Positions 44,255 through 53,252 of a stretch of DNA of 64,000 nt are shown one piece after another. The position numbers were made by a program, and so were the translations under genes. The notes beneath the pieces are model-generated. The model worked only from the letters and a program-made list of their open reading frames with translations, was not told the DNA's origin and made no database searches. The stretch comes from Desertimonas sp963732335 (lineage in GTDB: Bacteria; Actinomycetota; Acidimicrobiia; Acidimicrobiales; Ilumatobacteraceae): positions 558,001 through 622,000 of the forward strand of contig CAVSZO010000063.1 in the NCBI GenBank assembly GCA_963732335.1, given 5' to 3'. Position 1 is the first letter of the stretch. Every line of letters begins with the position of its first letter.

Positions 44255-45643
44255 GTGAAAAGTATTCCCGATGTGCCGGTGGAGCACGACTCGGACACCC
44301 TCCCGAGCGGCGGCGGCGGTGGCGGTTCGACCGGCAAGGTGTGGACCATCACCGGCCGGCTGTGCGTATACGAGACCGAGATCGACGGCGACGAGCACGA
44401 CCGGCCGCTGAAGGGCATCGAGGTCAAGGTATCGGCCTCCGACCTCGGCGCCGACGGCCCGTGGACCGAGTGGGGCACGGTGCGCACCGACGCCGACGGC
44501 GACTTCACGCTGACCGAGGCCAACAACGGCAACACGCGCTTCTTCCGAGTGCAGGCCCGGCTGGTCGGTCCCGACCTGGAGGTCAACGACTCGGATCTCG
44601 ACGACCTGGCCTCGCTGGACCTGCTCGACCTGAACTGGCGCACGGTTTGGAAGTCAGGCGTCCAGCTCGCAGGCCCGACCGTGACCGTGGGGACCCGCGT
44701 GTTCAAGGCCGGCAACGCCCTCGACCTGGGCAACGCGACCTACCGCCGCCAGGCGCTCATCTGGTACGTGCTGCGCACGGCGATCGACCGGCTCGAATCC
44801 GAGGACGACTGGTTCGCCATGAACGGCAAGATCGCCGCCATCTACCCGGCCCACGTCGTCACCGGTACGTCCTACGCCAACGGGCTGACCCGCATGATCT
44901 ACCTGCACCAGGGTCAGCCGGACAACGATTGGTGGCCCGACGTGGTGCTGCACGAGTTCATGCACCTCTGGAACTACGACCACAACACCGGCACCATCAA
45001 CTGGCTGGGCGCGGTGTGCTCGCTGCGGGGCCCGAACCCGATCGACCTCGACACGCACGCCTTCCAGGAGAACCCCAACGTCGCCTTCGCCGAAGGGTTT
45101 TCGGAATGGGCGTCGAACGCCCTCCTGCACGAGCTGTGGGGTGTGCGCCTCGAGAAGCCGTGGAACCGCCGTTACGTCGCCAACAGCCTCGGTCTGACCA
45201 CGCTGGAAATGGTCGAGAAGTCCGATCTCGGAGTGGAGAGCGCGCTTCGGCTCCTGAGGTACGACGGACGGACGGGCTGGTGGAGCCACCTGTTCGGCGC
45301 CTCCGAGTCATACCCGGACAACCAGCCCGACGACGACGGCAACGGTCTCGCGGACTACCCCGACGAGGTCGGGATCAAGTACCGGCTCGACGGGCGTGAG
45401 CTGCCGGTTGGCGCCGACAACCTGTCGCTGTGGGACATCCTGCGCGTCTTCCGGGCCAGCCCGTCCGACGGCTGGAGCACCGATCTCCAGGTAGGCAACG
45501 TCGACTACGGCGTCGTCCGCTTCATCGACCGGGCCGTCGACATCCACAACCTGGGCGAGGACGTGCGGGTCATGCTCAAGCGGGCCATTGACCCGCTGGC
45601 CACCGACGAACCATACGAAGCACTCGACAAGAAAACGGCCTGA
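44255..45643 (+). CDS. Putative zinc metalloprotease (HEFMH) with transthyretin-like N-terminal domain
   Basis: 462 residues from GTG 44255 with AAGGAG upstream. A Gly-rich leader (residues 18-27) precedes a beta-sandwich resembling transthyretin-like/carboxypeptidase-regulatory domains (KVWTITGRLCVYETEIDGDE, GIEVKVSASDLGADGPWTEW, TVRTDADGDFTL). Residues 231-246 carry the zinc motif VVLHEFMHLWNYDHNT (HExxH), and the Glu in FAEGFSEWASNALLH about 45 residues later could be the third ligand, as in gluzincins. The C-terminal part has a Ca-binding-like DDDGNGLADYPDEVG. No signal peptide is visible, so export, if any, is by another route. I know no named family with this combination. Confidence 0.65.
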   Translation: MKSIPDVPVEHDSDTLPSGGGGGGSTGKVWTITGRLCVYETEIDGDEHDRPLKGIEVKVSASDLGADGPWTEWGTVRTDADGDFTLTEANNGNTRFFRVQARLVGPDLEVNDSDLDDLASLDLLDLNWRTVWKSGVQLAGPTVTVGTRVFKAGNALDLGNATYRRQALIWYVLRTAIDRLESEDDWFAMNGKIAAIYPAHVVTGTSYANGLTRMIYLHQGQPDNDWWPDVVLHEFMHLWNYDHNTGTINWLGAVCSLRGPNPIDLDTHAFQENPNVAFAEGFSEWASNALLHELWGVRLEKPWNRRYVANSLGLTTLEMVEKSDLGVESALRLLRYDGRTGWWSHLFGASESYPDNQPDDDGNGLADYPDEVGIKYRLDGRELPVGADNLSLWDILRVFRASPSDGWSTDLQVGNVDYGVVRFIDRAVDIHNLGEDVRVMLKRAIDPLATDEPYEALDKKTA

Positions 45644-45719
45644 GGTCGGACCGGCCTGGCACATGCGTTCTGCGCTGGCAGGGATCAGATCCGACCCCAG
45701 CCGCCGCAGGACCCGCCCC

Positions 45720-46040
45720 CTATCGGCGCATCACCTCCGCGCGAGTACTGGTTGCGAGCGTCGTGCCACTTGGCGAGGTGGTCTGCGACATCAACCGGCC
45801 GAACACCGGGCGATCGATCTGCAGAGCAGCCTGGGCGATCTCGCTGGTGCACGCGACCTTGTAGCCGATACACCGCCCACCAGCCTGCGCCAAAAGGGCA
45901 GCGACCACGCGGTGTTGGATCGCGTACGCGTCGATCAGCGTCTGGGGCCGCAGAGGCAGCGGCAGGTCGGGCACAACTCGACGGTTCGCCCGCATGTCCA
46001 GCAACTCCGTCGCAGAATCGCCGACGACCTCGTCGTTCAC
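45720..46040 (-). pseudogene. 2-keto-4-pentenoate hydratase (MhpD-like), truncated
   Basis: About 106 residues. VNDEVVGDSATELLDMRANR leads into LRPQTLIDAYAIQHRVVAAL, LAQAGGRCIGYKVACTSEIA and QAALQIDRPVFGRLM. This is the N-terminal half of the MhpD/HpaH hydratase family, including the IGYKVxCTS signature. The catalytic C-terminal half is missing; the frame ends SGTTLATSTRAEVMRR. Relatives act in meta-cleavage of aromatic rings. No other genes of that pathway are present, so it is a stray remnant. Confidence 0.65.
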
Positions 46041-46063
46041 GATGAACAGCCTGCCAAACGGCG

Positions 46064-46513
46064 ATGGCCAACCACCCAAGGCTGATCCAACCGCCCCGCC
46101 AAAAGCCGGCGTTACCGGATAGGGCGGGGCCCGGCTTACTCCCCGCGGACACCGGACAGTCGCGCTCTGCGCGTTCGGTATGTCGCATCGGGTCGCCGTC
46201 GCCGCTCCCGATCGGGCAGTATGCGCTCGGCATCGAACTGCGAGATGTTGGGAAGCCCGACGGACCGATTGGCCGTTCGGTGCGGATCCTCGACCCGTGA
46301 CGATCGGAATGCTGGTTTGACGCGAGCGGCACCCTGAGAACGCGCTCGACGGGCTGCGGTCGCGCCTTGGCTCGTGGTCGACACCAGCGCGAAGCAACGC
46401 GCGCCGGCAGCTCATCGGACGCCGGCTCCGCGTCGGCCGTCGCGCGGCCCGGACTCACCTCCAACGGTGTCCGAGAAGGCCCGGAGTAGGGGCACGAACG
46501 GCCGATCTGTCGG
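46064..46513. other. No gene recognised
   Basis: About 450 bases between the hydratase scrap and the Kelch-type gene. Frames on both strands are open but not protein-like. A peptide IELRDVGKPDGPIGRSVRIL on the plus strand is the only suggestive piece; I cannot assign it. Confidence 0.35.
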
Positions 46514-47902
46514 TCACGGGTGGAAGACGGCGCCATCGGCGTGGCTTGGTCCGCCGAGGCCGCTGGCGCTCGCCCCACCCCACACAAGAAGCTCGGTGCC
46601 TGTCCAGGCGACGGCGGCGTCCAGTCGATGGGCCAGCGGTGGCGGAGGCAGCTCGGCCCACGTGTCGGTGGCCGGATCCCACGACATCGCCGAGGGCGGG
46701 CTGGTGTCGTGTGCCACATAGCCGGCCATCGCGAGCACCCGGTCGTCGGCACCAGCACTGAGGTACCCAGCCGAGACAACGGGCGGGTCAGCGGTGCCGG
46801 TCCACTGTCCGCTTGTCAGATCGAGCACCGCAGCGGACGTGGTCGGACGATCCCACTTGGTGGTGGCGAACAGCCAACGCCCGGCGGCGACACCGACCGG
46901 GTCGAGAAAGCCGTCGATCTCCGCCGCCCCGAGGCTGCGCCACTCCGTCGCGCCCGGATCCAAGACGTACGCGTCGGCAGTCGAGGTGTAGCCGCACTCA
47001 GCACACGTGGCCCGGGCGACGACGAACAGGCGGCCATCGGCCACCGTCGCGCTGACGAGGCCGGGCGCCATCATCGGATCACCGGCAGGAAGGTCAGGCA
47101 GCGGGGACCATTCCCCCGTGGTCGGGTCGAGGAGCGCGCCATCGAGGCGCTGCTCCGACTCGTAGTCCCCGAACGGTTGCTGGCCACCAAGCACACCAAC
47201 CCGGCCGTCCCACACGACCATTGCCTGTCCCTGCCGGTCCGCGAGCGGTCCAGGCGGCAAGTCCCGCCAACGATCCGTCACCGGGTCATAAGCCGCCGCG
47301 ATCGGGCTGCCCCACCCGCCCCACACAACAAGCTCCGAACCGGTCCACACCCCTACGGGGATGACCTGGGTAGGCGCGCCAGCAGCGGGCACCGGTCCAT
47401 CGGCCATCGTGCGCCACGTATCAGTGGCCGGGCTGTAGGCGGCACCATCGAACACCGCCGGCTCACCGCACATACCCCCGCCCTCGCCCATCTCGCACCC
47501 ATCGCTCGTTGACGGGATGCCCGACCACACGAGCAGTTCGCTCCCTGTCCACGCCGACACAGGGGCGCTACGAGGACCGAGTGGCGACGGCGCCATCACC
47601 CGCCACGAGTCCACCGGCGCGGTCGTGCTGGCACTCGTCGTTGTCACCGTCGCCAACGTCGTCACGGCCGGGAGCTGCGTCGTCACCGACGCAATCCCGC
47701 CCGGCCCGACCGACGCCGCGACCGTGGCACTGGACACCCGCTCCAACGTCACCGCACCGCTCGCCTCCACCCCGTCGCGCTCGGCCGTGATTCCACCTCC
47801 GCTGGCCGCGACCACGATGAACCCGACGACCATCAACACCCACGGCCGAACGCCGACACGCTCAGGCCAGCGACGGTGCGGCATCACAGAACTATGCGCC
47901 AC
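46514..47902 (-). CDS. Secreted or anchored Kelch-type beta-propeller protein
   Basis: 462 residues from GTG 47902 (ATG 47884 is an alternative). A membrane/signal segment (WVLMVVGFIVVAASGGGIT) and a Thr/Ser/Val-rich linker precede a six-bladed propeller. Repeated blades read WTGSELLVWSGIPS, WTGSELVVWGGWGS, WDGRVGVLGGQQPFG, DGRLFVVARATCAECG, RVLAMAGYVAH and WTGTELLVWGGASAS. Each is followed by an AYSPATDTWRTM-type strand. These are Kelch/galactose-oxidase-like repeats; no copper-site residues can be recognised, so an enzymatic role is not implied. Two Cys pairs lie in loops. Function unknown, probably ligand binding at the cell surface. Confidence 0.8.
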   Translation of the reverse strand: MAHSSVMPHRRWPERVGVRPWVLMVVGFIVVAASGGGITAERDGVEASGAVTLERVSSATVAASVGPGGIASVTTQLPAVTTLATVTTTSASTTAPVDSWRVMAPSPLGPRSAPVSAWTGSELLVWSGIPSTSDGCEMGEGGGMCGEPAVFDGAAYSPATDTWRTMADGPVPAAGAPTQVIPVGVWTGSELVVWGGWGSPIAAAYDPVTDRWRDLPPGPLADRQGQAMVVWDGRVGVLGGQQPFGDYESEQRLDGALLDPTTGEWSPLPDLPAGDPMMAPGLVSATVADGRLFVVARATCAECGYTSTADAYVLDPGATEWRSLGAAEIDGFLDPVGVAAGRWLFATTKWDRPTTSAAVLDLTSGQWTGTADPPVVSAGYLSAGADDRVLAMAGYVAHDTSPPSAMSWDPATDTWAELPPPPLAHRLDAAVAWTGTELLVWGGASASGLGGPSHADGAVFHP

Positions 47903-48182
47903 AAGTGAAGTACCGACAACCCTGCTGAACCCACGCTGTCAACGCTCGGTAGCCGGATAGCGACAACCAGCATCGCGGTGCCGCCGCCTTCGACCGCCCC
48001 ATTGATGACGCCTCGCACGTCAACGTCCGGACGCGCTGCGTACTCCCGCGACGCACCTACTGGGCGTTCGGGCGCCGGTCCTCCATTGCACGCTGACCTC
48101 GACCCGCGGCGGCCGCTCGCGCCCGATCTGCCGATCGGTCGCCCACAGGCGGGCGGGCGCCGCGAACGAATGGCGTCGTGTG

Positions 48183-48535
48183 ACGTTCGGTAGCGCCGGA
48201 CTGCCGGCGACGAGACCCCGGAGCCCACGTCGCGGCCGTCTCCGGCAGGCGAGCAGGCTCCCTGCAGGACGCGTGGTGGGTAAGGGGTTCGTCCGGGCCA
48301 TGGGCGCATTCCTTACCAACGACTTGGCCGTAGTTCGAACCCGTGACCGGCTGGTCATGATCGGGGCGGACGCTGAGTACAGGTCAGATACGCAGGACGG
48401 ACGCGGTCCGCGACTATTCGACGGCGGGCTGCCAGCGCGTTCTGTCGCGTAACCGCCTCCGAGGCGTGGCACGCAACGGTCCGCTCGGTGCCGCCATTGA
48501 GCTCCCGGGCGGGTGTCGGCGCCGAGCGCCGAGCC
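48183..48535 (+). repeat. Dispersed hairpin repeat, copy B
   Basis: About 350 bases matching 50772-51134 nearly end to end. The match begins ACGTTCG(G/C)TAGCGCCGGAC and includes GGGCGCATTCCTTACCAACG, CGCGTTCTGTCGCGTAACCG and GTGTCGGCGCCGAGCGCCGA. The arms GGTAAGG (48279-48285) and CCTTACC (48311-48317) can pair around a loop of 25 bases. An open frame (VGKGFVRAMGAFLTNDLAVV) crosses it, but coding status is unresolved. Confidence 0.75.
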
Positions 48536-48628
48536 GTTCTGGCGCGGGTCCGGCGTGGCCAACGACTACTCGCCGATGCTCAACAAGGGCAATCGGGCGC
48601 GCCCGTACGCTCGCCGGGGCGGAGTCGA

Positions 48629-48674
48629 CACTATGCCGACAGTTGACATAGTGCGTCGACATGTGACATAGTGC
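48629..48674 (+). promoter_or_regulatory. PadR promoter with three CATAGTG boxes, probably leaderless
   Basis: TTGACA (48643-48648) and CATAGT (48667-48672) are spaced 18 bases apart and lie just before the ATG at 48679, so the transcript would start at or near the ATG. The decamer GACATAGTGC occurs twice (48645-48654, 48665-48674), and the inverted box CACTATG lies at 48629-48635. This is a likely autoregulatory operator of the PadR protein overlapping its own promoter. Confidence 0.65.
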
Positions 48675-48678
48675 TGGC

Positions 48679-49047
48679 ATGAGTGGCCGTCAACAGGTCG
48701 AGGAGTTCTTGCCGCTACCGGCGTCGGTGATGCACATCGCGGTGGCGCTCGCTGACGGCGAGAAGCACGGGTATGCGATCTTGCGCGACGTGGCGGAGCT
48801 GAGCGGCGGAGCGGTGCGGATGGGATCGGGCACCCTCTACGGATCGATCAAGCGAATGCTCGACCAGGGCTTGATCGAAGAGACCGAGGAGCGCCCCGAT
48901 CCAGCCTTGGACGATCAGCGTCGCCGCTACTACCGACTGACCGAACTCGGTCAGCGGGTAGGTGCGGCCGAGCAACGGCGACTGACGGCGCTTGTCGACG
49001 CGGCGAGACTGCGTCAGCTTGGCCTGCGGCCGGGCGGTGCCTGGTGA
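48679..49047 (+). CDS. PadR-family transcriptional regulator
   Basis: 122 residues from ATG 48679. FLPLPASVMHIAVALADGEK, HGYAILRDVAELSGGAVRMG, SGTLYGSIKRMLDQGLIEET and RRRYYRLTELGQRVGAAEQR are the winged-helix landmarks of PadR repressors. No C-terminal dimer helix beyond the standard length. The stop overlaps the start of the next gene (GTGA). Such pairs commonly regulate a membrane protein or transporter encoded downstream. Confidence 0.9.
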   Translation: MSGRQQVEEFLPLPASVMHIAVALADGEKHGYAILRDVAELSGGAVRMGSGTLYGSIKRMLDQGLIEETEERPDPALDDQRRRYYRLTELGQRVGAAEQRRLTALVDAARLRQLGLRPGGAW

Positions 49048-49598
49048 GCGCCGCCGCGATACGCCTGTACCGGTTACTGCTGTTGCTGTATCCCGCCGAG
49101 TTCAGGCGGCGCTATGGCGACGAGATGATCCAACTGTTGATCGATCGGCAGCTCCATGAGCAGCGAACAACGTCACTGGCACTGCTTCACGAGACAGTCG
49201 ACGCGGTGCGAACCGCGCCTCGCATGAGATGGGAGTCTCCAATGAACCGAACCGTCATCATCGTCGTCGCCGCGACGCTGGCGATCGCCGCCGCGATCGT
49301 CGCCAAAGTGATGCTGCTCCCACTCGCGTTGCTGGCAATAGCGGCCTGGTTGATGTGGGGCCGACGGGTACGTCCGATCGCGTCGGCAGCGTCATCGCGT
49401 CACTGGATGCGCTGGATGCTCGGAGGCGCCGTCGCGATCGTCGTCGCAGTGGCGATTCCAGCGGTCGATGGCGGTGAGCTGAACGAGTTCTGGTGGACAG
49501 TCGCCGCAGTGGCTCTGCTCGGTGGGATCGCAATGGCGGTGACCGCCATGGTCCTCGCCGCCAGCGGTCGGGCCCACCGACTCGCGTCACCAAATTGA
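49044..49598 (+). CDS. Membrane protein cotranscribed with PadR
   Basis: 184 residues from GTG 49044, which overlaps the PadR stop. The N-terminus IRLYRLLLLLYPAEFRRRYG followed by DEMIQLLIDRQLHEQR is the permease-prefix-like helix often found in proteins next to PadR. Four hydrophobic helices follow (TVIIVVAATLAIAAAIVA, MLLPLALLAIAAWLMWG, WMLGGAVAIVVAVAIPAV, VAAVALLGGIAMAVTAMVLA). No ATPase partner is adjacent. Function unknown; the PadR link suggests envelope stress or drug response. Confidence 0.75.
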   Translation: MSAAAIRLYRLLLLLYPAEFRRRYGDEMIQLLIDRQLHEQRTTSLALLHETVDAVRTAPRMRWESPMNRTVIIVVAATLAIAAAIVAKVMLLPLALLAIAAWLMWGRRVRPIASAASSRHWMRWMLGGAVAIVVAVAIPAVDGGELNEFWWTVAAVALLGGIAMAVTAMVLAASGRAHRLASPN

Positions 49599-49795
49599 CC
49601 ACACCGCGTGTCCGGCGATGTTCGCCGACCGCGTCCCGTCGACCCCGGCACGTCAGACAGCGGTGGGTATCGACCTGCACTCAATCAATCGTTTGAGATC
49701 AGCAGGAGCGCAGAACTGCCTGATCGGCGTGCGGTCGGGCAGCTCCTGATCAGGGCAATCGGAGCGCGCGAGCAAGGCGCCGGTCGGGCGCCGGA

Positions 49796-50659
49796 TCACA
49801 AGATGCTGAGAGCGTCTGCGACGGAGGCGAGGTAGTCGATGTGGGCGTCGATGGAGTCCAAGCCGAGGCCCATCGTGACTACCGAGACGTGCGTACCTCC
49901 TGCCTCGCGCCAAGAGTTGGTCTCGGCCGCGAGGTCGTCGAGGTTCGATCCGCTCAATGCCACAAACTCCCCACCGAACTCGTCTGCTGACCGTCCGAGT
50001 TCGGTCACTCGATCACGCTGTCGGTTCCACGCGTCGATGGCGTGGTCCGTTCCGCCACCAATGAAGATGAAGCCATCCGCGAGCCGTGCAGCCCGCTCGA
50101 ACGCCGCTTCGCCGCCACCGATCCAGATCGGGACGGGCCGCGTCGGCTTCGGCACGAGTGCGGCGCGGTCGACCCGATCGAAGCGGCCCGAGAAGTCGAC
50201 AACAGGTTCGGTGAACAACCGGCGAAGCAACTCGATCTGCTCCTCCTGGCGTGCGCCTCGGGTACCAAAGTCCTGTCCCAGGGCTTCGTACTCGACTTGG
50301 CTCCAGCCGACGCCAACGCCCAGTCGAAGCCGACCTCCCGACAAGAGGTCGACATCGGTGGCCTGACGTGCCACGAGCGCCGTCTGGCGCTGCGGCAGGA
50401 TCAAGATTCCCGTAGCGAACCCGATGCGCTCGGTGATGCCAGCCAGATAAGCGAACATCACGAAAGGGTCGTGAAACGGATCCTGCTCCGTGTAGGGGCC
50501 CGGCAGCGGAGGCGTTCGGTCGGCGTGGACCGCACCCAGTACGTGGTCGTAGGCAAGGAGGTAATCGAAACCCAGATCCTCGACTGCCCGCCCAATCCGT
50601 CGAACTGCGATTGGATCGCCTCGAAGCTCGATCTGGGGGTACACGGCGCCGATGTGCAT
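49796..50659 (-). CDS. LLM-class F420-dependent oxidoreductase
   Basis: 287 residues from ATG 50659; the frame is open further upstream but the family starts at MHIGAVYPQIELRGDPIAVR. RAVEDLGFDYLLAYDHVLGA, GFATGILILPQRQTALVARQ, LSGGRLRLGVGVGWSQVEYE and PIWIGGGEAAFERAARLADG are typical of the actinobacterial F420-dependent luciferase-like group. It stands alone between the PadR pair and a repeat copy. Substrate unknown. Confidence 0.88.
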   Translation of the reverse strand: MHIGAVYPQIELRGDPIAVRRIGRAVEDLGFDYLLAYDHVLGAVHADRTPPLPGPYTEQDPFHDPFVMFAYLAGITERIGFATGILILPQRQTALVARQATDVDLLSGGRLRLGVGVGWSQVEYEALGQDFGTRGARQEEQIELLRRLFTEPVVDFSGRFDRVDRAALVPKPTRPVPIWIGGGEAAFERAARLADGFIFIGGGTDHAIDAWNRQRDRVTELGRSADEFGGEFVALSGSNLDDLAAETNSWREAGGTHVSVVTMGLGLDSIDAHIDYLASVADALSIL

Positions 50660-50771
50660 CTGGCCACCTTGCCACACGAATCCGGCCTGCCGAGCCGAGG
50701 TCGGCGTCCATATCTGCCTTCGATCTTCGCAGGCTTGCCGAGACGCCTCGGCGACCGAACGGCTTCGTTCC

Positions 50772-51134
50772 ACGTTCGCTAGCGCCGGACCGCCGGAGAC
50801 GCGGAGACCCAGCAGCCCATGTCGCGGCCATCGGTGGCCGGCAGGCGGGCAGGGCTTTCCTGCGGACGCGTGGTGCGTAAGGAGTACGTCCGAACCGTGG
50901 GCGCATTCCTTACCAACGATGTTGCCGCAGTTCGAGCCCGTGGCCGGCTAATCAGCATCGCGGTGGGAGTTCAGTACAGGCCAGATGCCCCAGGTCGGCA
51001 GCGGTCCGCGACTATTCGACGACGGGCTCCCTGCGCGTTCTGTCGCGTAACCGCCGTCGAGGCCTGGCGCGCAACGATCGACTCGGTGCCGCCATGGAGC
51101 TTCCGGGTGGGTGTCGGCGCCGAGCGCCGATCCG
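50772..51134 (+). repeat. Dispersed hairpin repeat, copy C
   Basis: Same orientation as copy B and about 360 bases long. The arms GTAAGGA (50877-50883) and TCCTTAC (50907-50913) pair perfectly, although the bases just outside differ from copy B. The conserved downstream block GTCCGCGACTATTCGACG is shared with copy B. It lies upstream of the LLM gene start on the opposite strand. Confidence 0.75.
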
Positions 51135-51465
51135 TCGATCGGGCGGCTCGGCGCGGCCGACGGCACCGAGGCGGCGCCCGCGATAACGGCAGTTCTGCAT
51201 TGGTGCGCTGGTTCGGGGCGCTGTTGAGCGTTGAGTAGGCGTCTGTCTCGATCAACGGCCAATCCCAGACGATGCCTGCCCTCGGACTGGCAGTTCGGGG
51301 GCTGTGCCGCGTCGGACGAGTGGCCGCCGGTGAGCGTCGTCGTTGAGCATGCGCGATGGTCACCAGCAACGAGATACGAGCAACGAGCCGGACTTTGCAC
51401 ACGTTCGGGAGCGTACGCGCGACAGTGTCCGTCCGCACGGGTTCGGCTTGACGGGGGGAGTGGTC

Positions 51466-51676
51466 ATGGCCGAGGAGAATCAAGGTCGGCCAACTATGGC
51501 GACGGCGCAGCAGACGGGAAGGCGTTGATCCAGGCCGTGAAAGTCGCCGACGGATGGCTGAACAAGGCCGGGAACAAGCGCACGGCCAAAGCAGCTAAAC
51601 GAGAAGTACGTGTGGATCGACACTCGACGACGATGCCAGGCCGAAGAAGAAGAAGAAGAAGAAGAAGCGCAAATGA
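51466..51676 (+). pseudogene. Small protein with lysine tail, frames disrupted
   Basis: ATG 51466 has an excellent GGGGGAG site. The protein-like pieces MAEENQG, SANYGDGAADGKALIQAVKV, ADGWLNKAGNKRTAKAA, EKYVWID and DDDARPKKKKKKKKRK lie in successive frames and end at TGA 51674-51676. The lysine run is coded by eight AAG triplets, a natural slippage site. About 70 residues if rejoined. No family recognised; possibly a nucleic-acid-binding or ribosome-associated small protein. Confidence 0.4.
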
Positions 51677-52432
51677 ACGCACGTGACGTGTCGTGACCGT
51701 GGCGTCGAGAACCGCTGAGATCCTGCGCTGGTGCTCCCGAGCGAATCTGGTGCGTCCACGGTCAACTTTGGTCGAGCATGTTGGCGGACAGCGACTCGAC
51801 GAGTGTGGCTCCGACGCCGGGCCGTCCAGTCGCTGGGAGCGTTCCGCCAGGATCTCGTCGAGGATCTTCTCCTCGTGGCGTCCCGCCGCCCAGCCCGCGG
51901 CGGTGGCCACGGCGAGCACGCCCACGAGGATCACCACCGTCGCCCACATCACACCGACATGGTGCCCGGCCGCCCTAGAACGCATTCACCGCAACTCAAC
52001 AGTTCGGGACCGGGCTGCGCCATGAACTGCCGCGATCCCGGTACGGGCACAGATTCTAATGCGATTTCCGCAACGATCGGCGGCCCGAAGCACCACGACC
52101 GATTCGGCGATCGGCACGGCCTCCGGCATGGTATTGATGGCGACATCGGGGCGACCGACAGCTGCGCGGACATCCGCGGCGCCGACAGAACGAGCCACCG
52201 AACATTGCGCCTGCGCATTCGGTCGCGAAGGCGAATGGACGGTTCGCTGCCGTCGCAGACTCGCCGACGATTGACGGCGTCCACGTCACGAGCGCCGAGC
52301 CGTCGTTCTGTCGCGGATGGGAGTGACCGCCACGCGTAGTCATCCCGCGCGATGAGTGAGCACGTAGGGGCGTCGTGGATGCCCGACGGCGTTCTGCCGG
52401 AACAAGCCAACCTTCGGCTGGAGCAAGCCACA
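51677..52432. other. Mostly unassigned; possible small membrane protein on the minus strand
   Basis: About 750 bases. On the minus strand, MWATVVILVGVLAVATAAGW followed by AAGRHEEKILDEILAERSQR (51949 downwards) looks like a one-helix membrane protein but runs into junk. The remainder up to the phosphoesterase has no recognisable coding or RNA signal. Confidence 0.35.
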
Positions 52433-53070
52433 ATGATGCTCGGTGTGAGGATCGGCGTTTGCTCCGACGTGCACGGTCGCCATGACCGGCTCCTGGCTGT
52501 GCTCGGCGCCATGGCGGCAGCCGGGGTCGACGAACGCTGGTGTCTCGGTGATCTGGTCGGGGGCGAGCCGGTCACGGCTGAGCTAGTAGGTGCGGCTTGT
52601 CAACTCGACCTACTGATCGCCGGAAATCACGACGCCTGGGTGCTCGGACCAGACCGGGTCGTCGCCCGCGGACGCGACGTGTTCAGGTTGTCGAGCCGCG
52701 CAAAGGCCAGCCGTCACGGCATCGACTGCTGGCACGGCTCGCCGCGCCACCCCCTGCTCGGGTTCCTCACCGAGGCGTCTGCCGCAAAAGTCCTGCCCGA
52801 CCGCCCCGTGGGCTCGCTCGGGCTCGTCGGCCATACGCATGAACCGGCGCTCTTCGCCTACGACGGCGCCGCTACGCGCGCGGTGCGGCCCGTTCCGGGC
52901 GAGTCTTACGACTGGCTCGCGACCGGCGCCTGCATGGCCAACCCGGGGGCGGTCTGCGGCAACCCCGCGACGCGGCGAGCTGGTGGCTCATCGTCGACAT
53001 TGACGCCCGTGTGCTGCGGTGGCACCGCAAGGAGTTCGAGTCCGGAGAAGCTGCCGCTGCCGGCGTGTGA
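52433..53070 (+). pseudogene. Metallophosphoesterase (YfcE/ApaH-like), one frameshift near the end
   Basis: ATG 52433. VRIGVCSDVHGRHDRLLAVL supplies the DxH motif, RWCLGDLVGGEP the GD motif, LLIAGNHDAWVLG the GNHD motif, HGIDCWHGSP and LGLVGHTHEPALF the last metal histidines. All five calcineurin-like motifs are intact. A frame change near 52965 leaves the C-terminal tail (ASWWLIVDIDARVLRWHRKE) in the next frame, ending at 53070. The misread tail in the first frame runs to 53263. Such small phosphoesterases hydrolyse nucleotides or act as 2',3'-cyclic phosphodiesterases. The lesion is downstream of all active-site motifs, so activity might survive. Confidence 0.8.
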
Positions 53071-53252
53071 GCCACGTCGTTCCCATCGTCGGGTGACCCG
53101 GGTAGTCACCGGCATACGCCACCGGGATCAACCGTGTTTCCAGGGGGACAACGACACCGTCGGAGCGCACATTCTGTTCCCCAACCCGCTGCACCAGTTC
53201 CCTCCATCGGGTCGCCACGCAGCGGCCGGCCAACGTGCCAGGGACAATCACT

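Noticed and set aside
48279..48365. tRNA-like sequence in the dispersed repeat (GTTCGAACCC near 48335)
   Set aside because: Only a T-loop-like stretch is present; no acceptor or anticodon stem can be folded.
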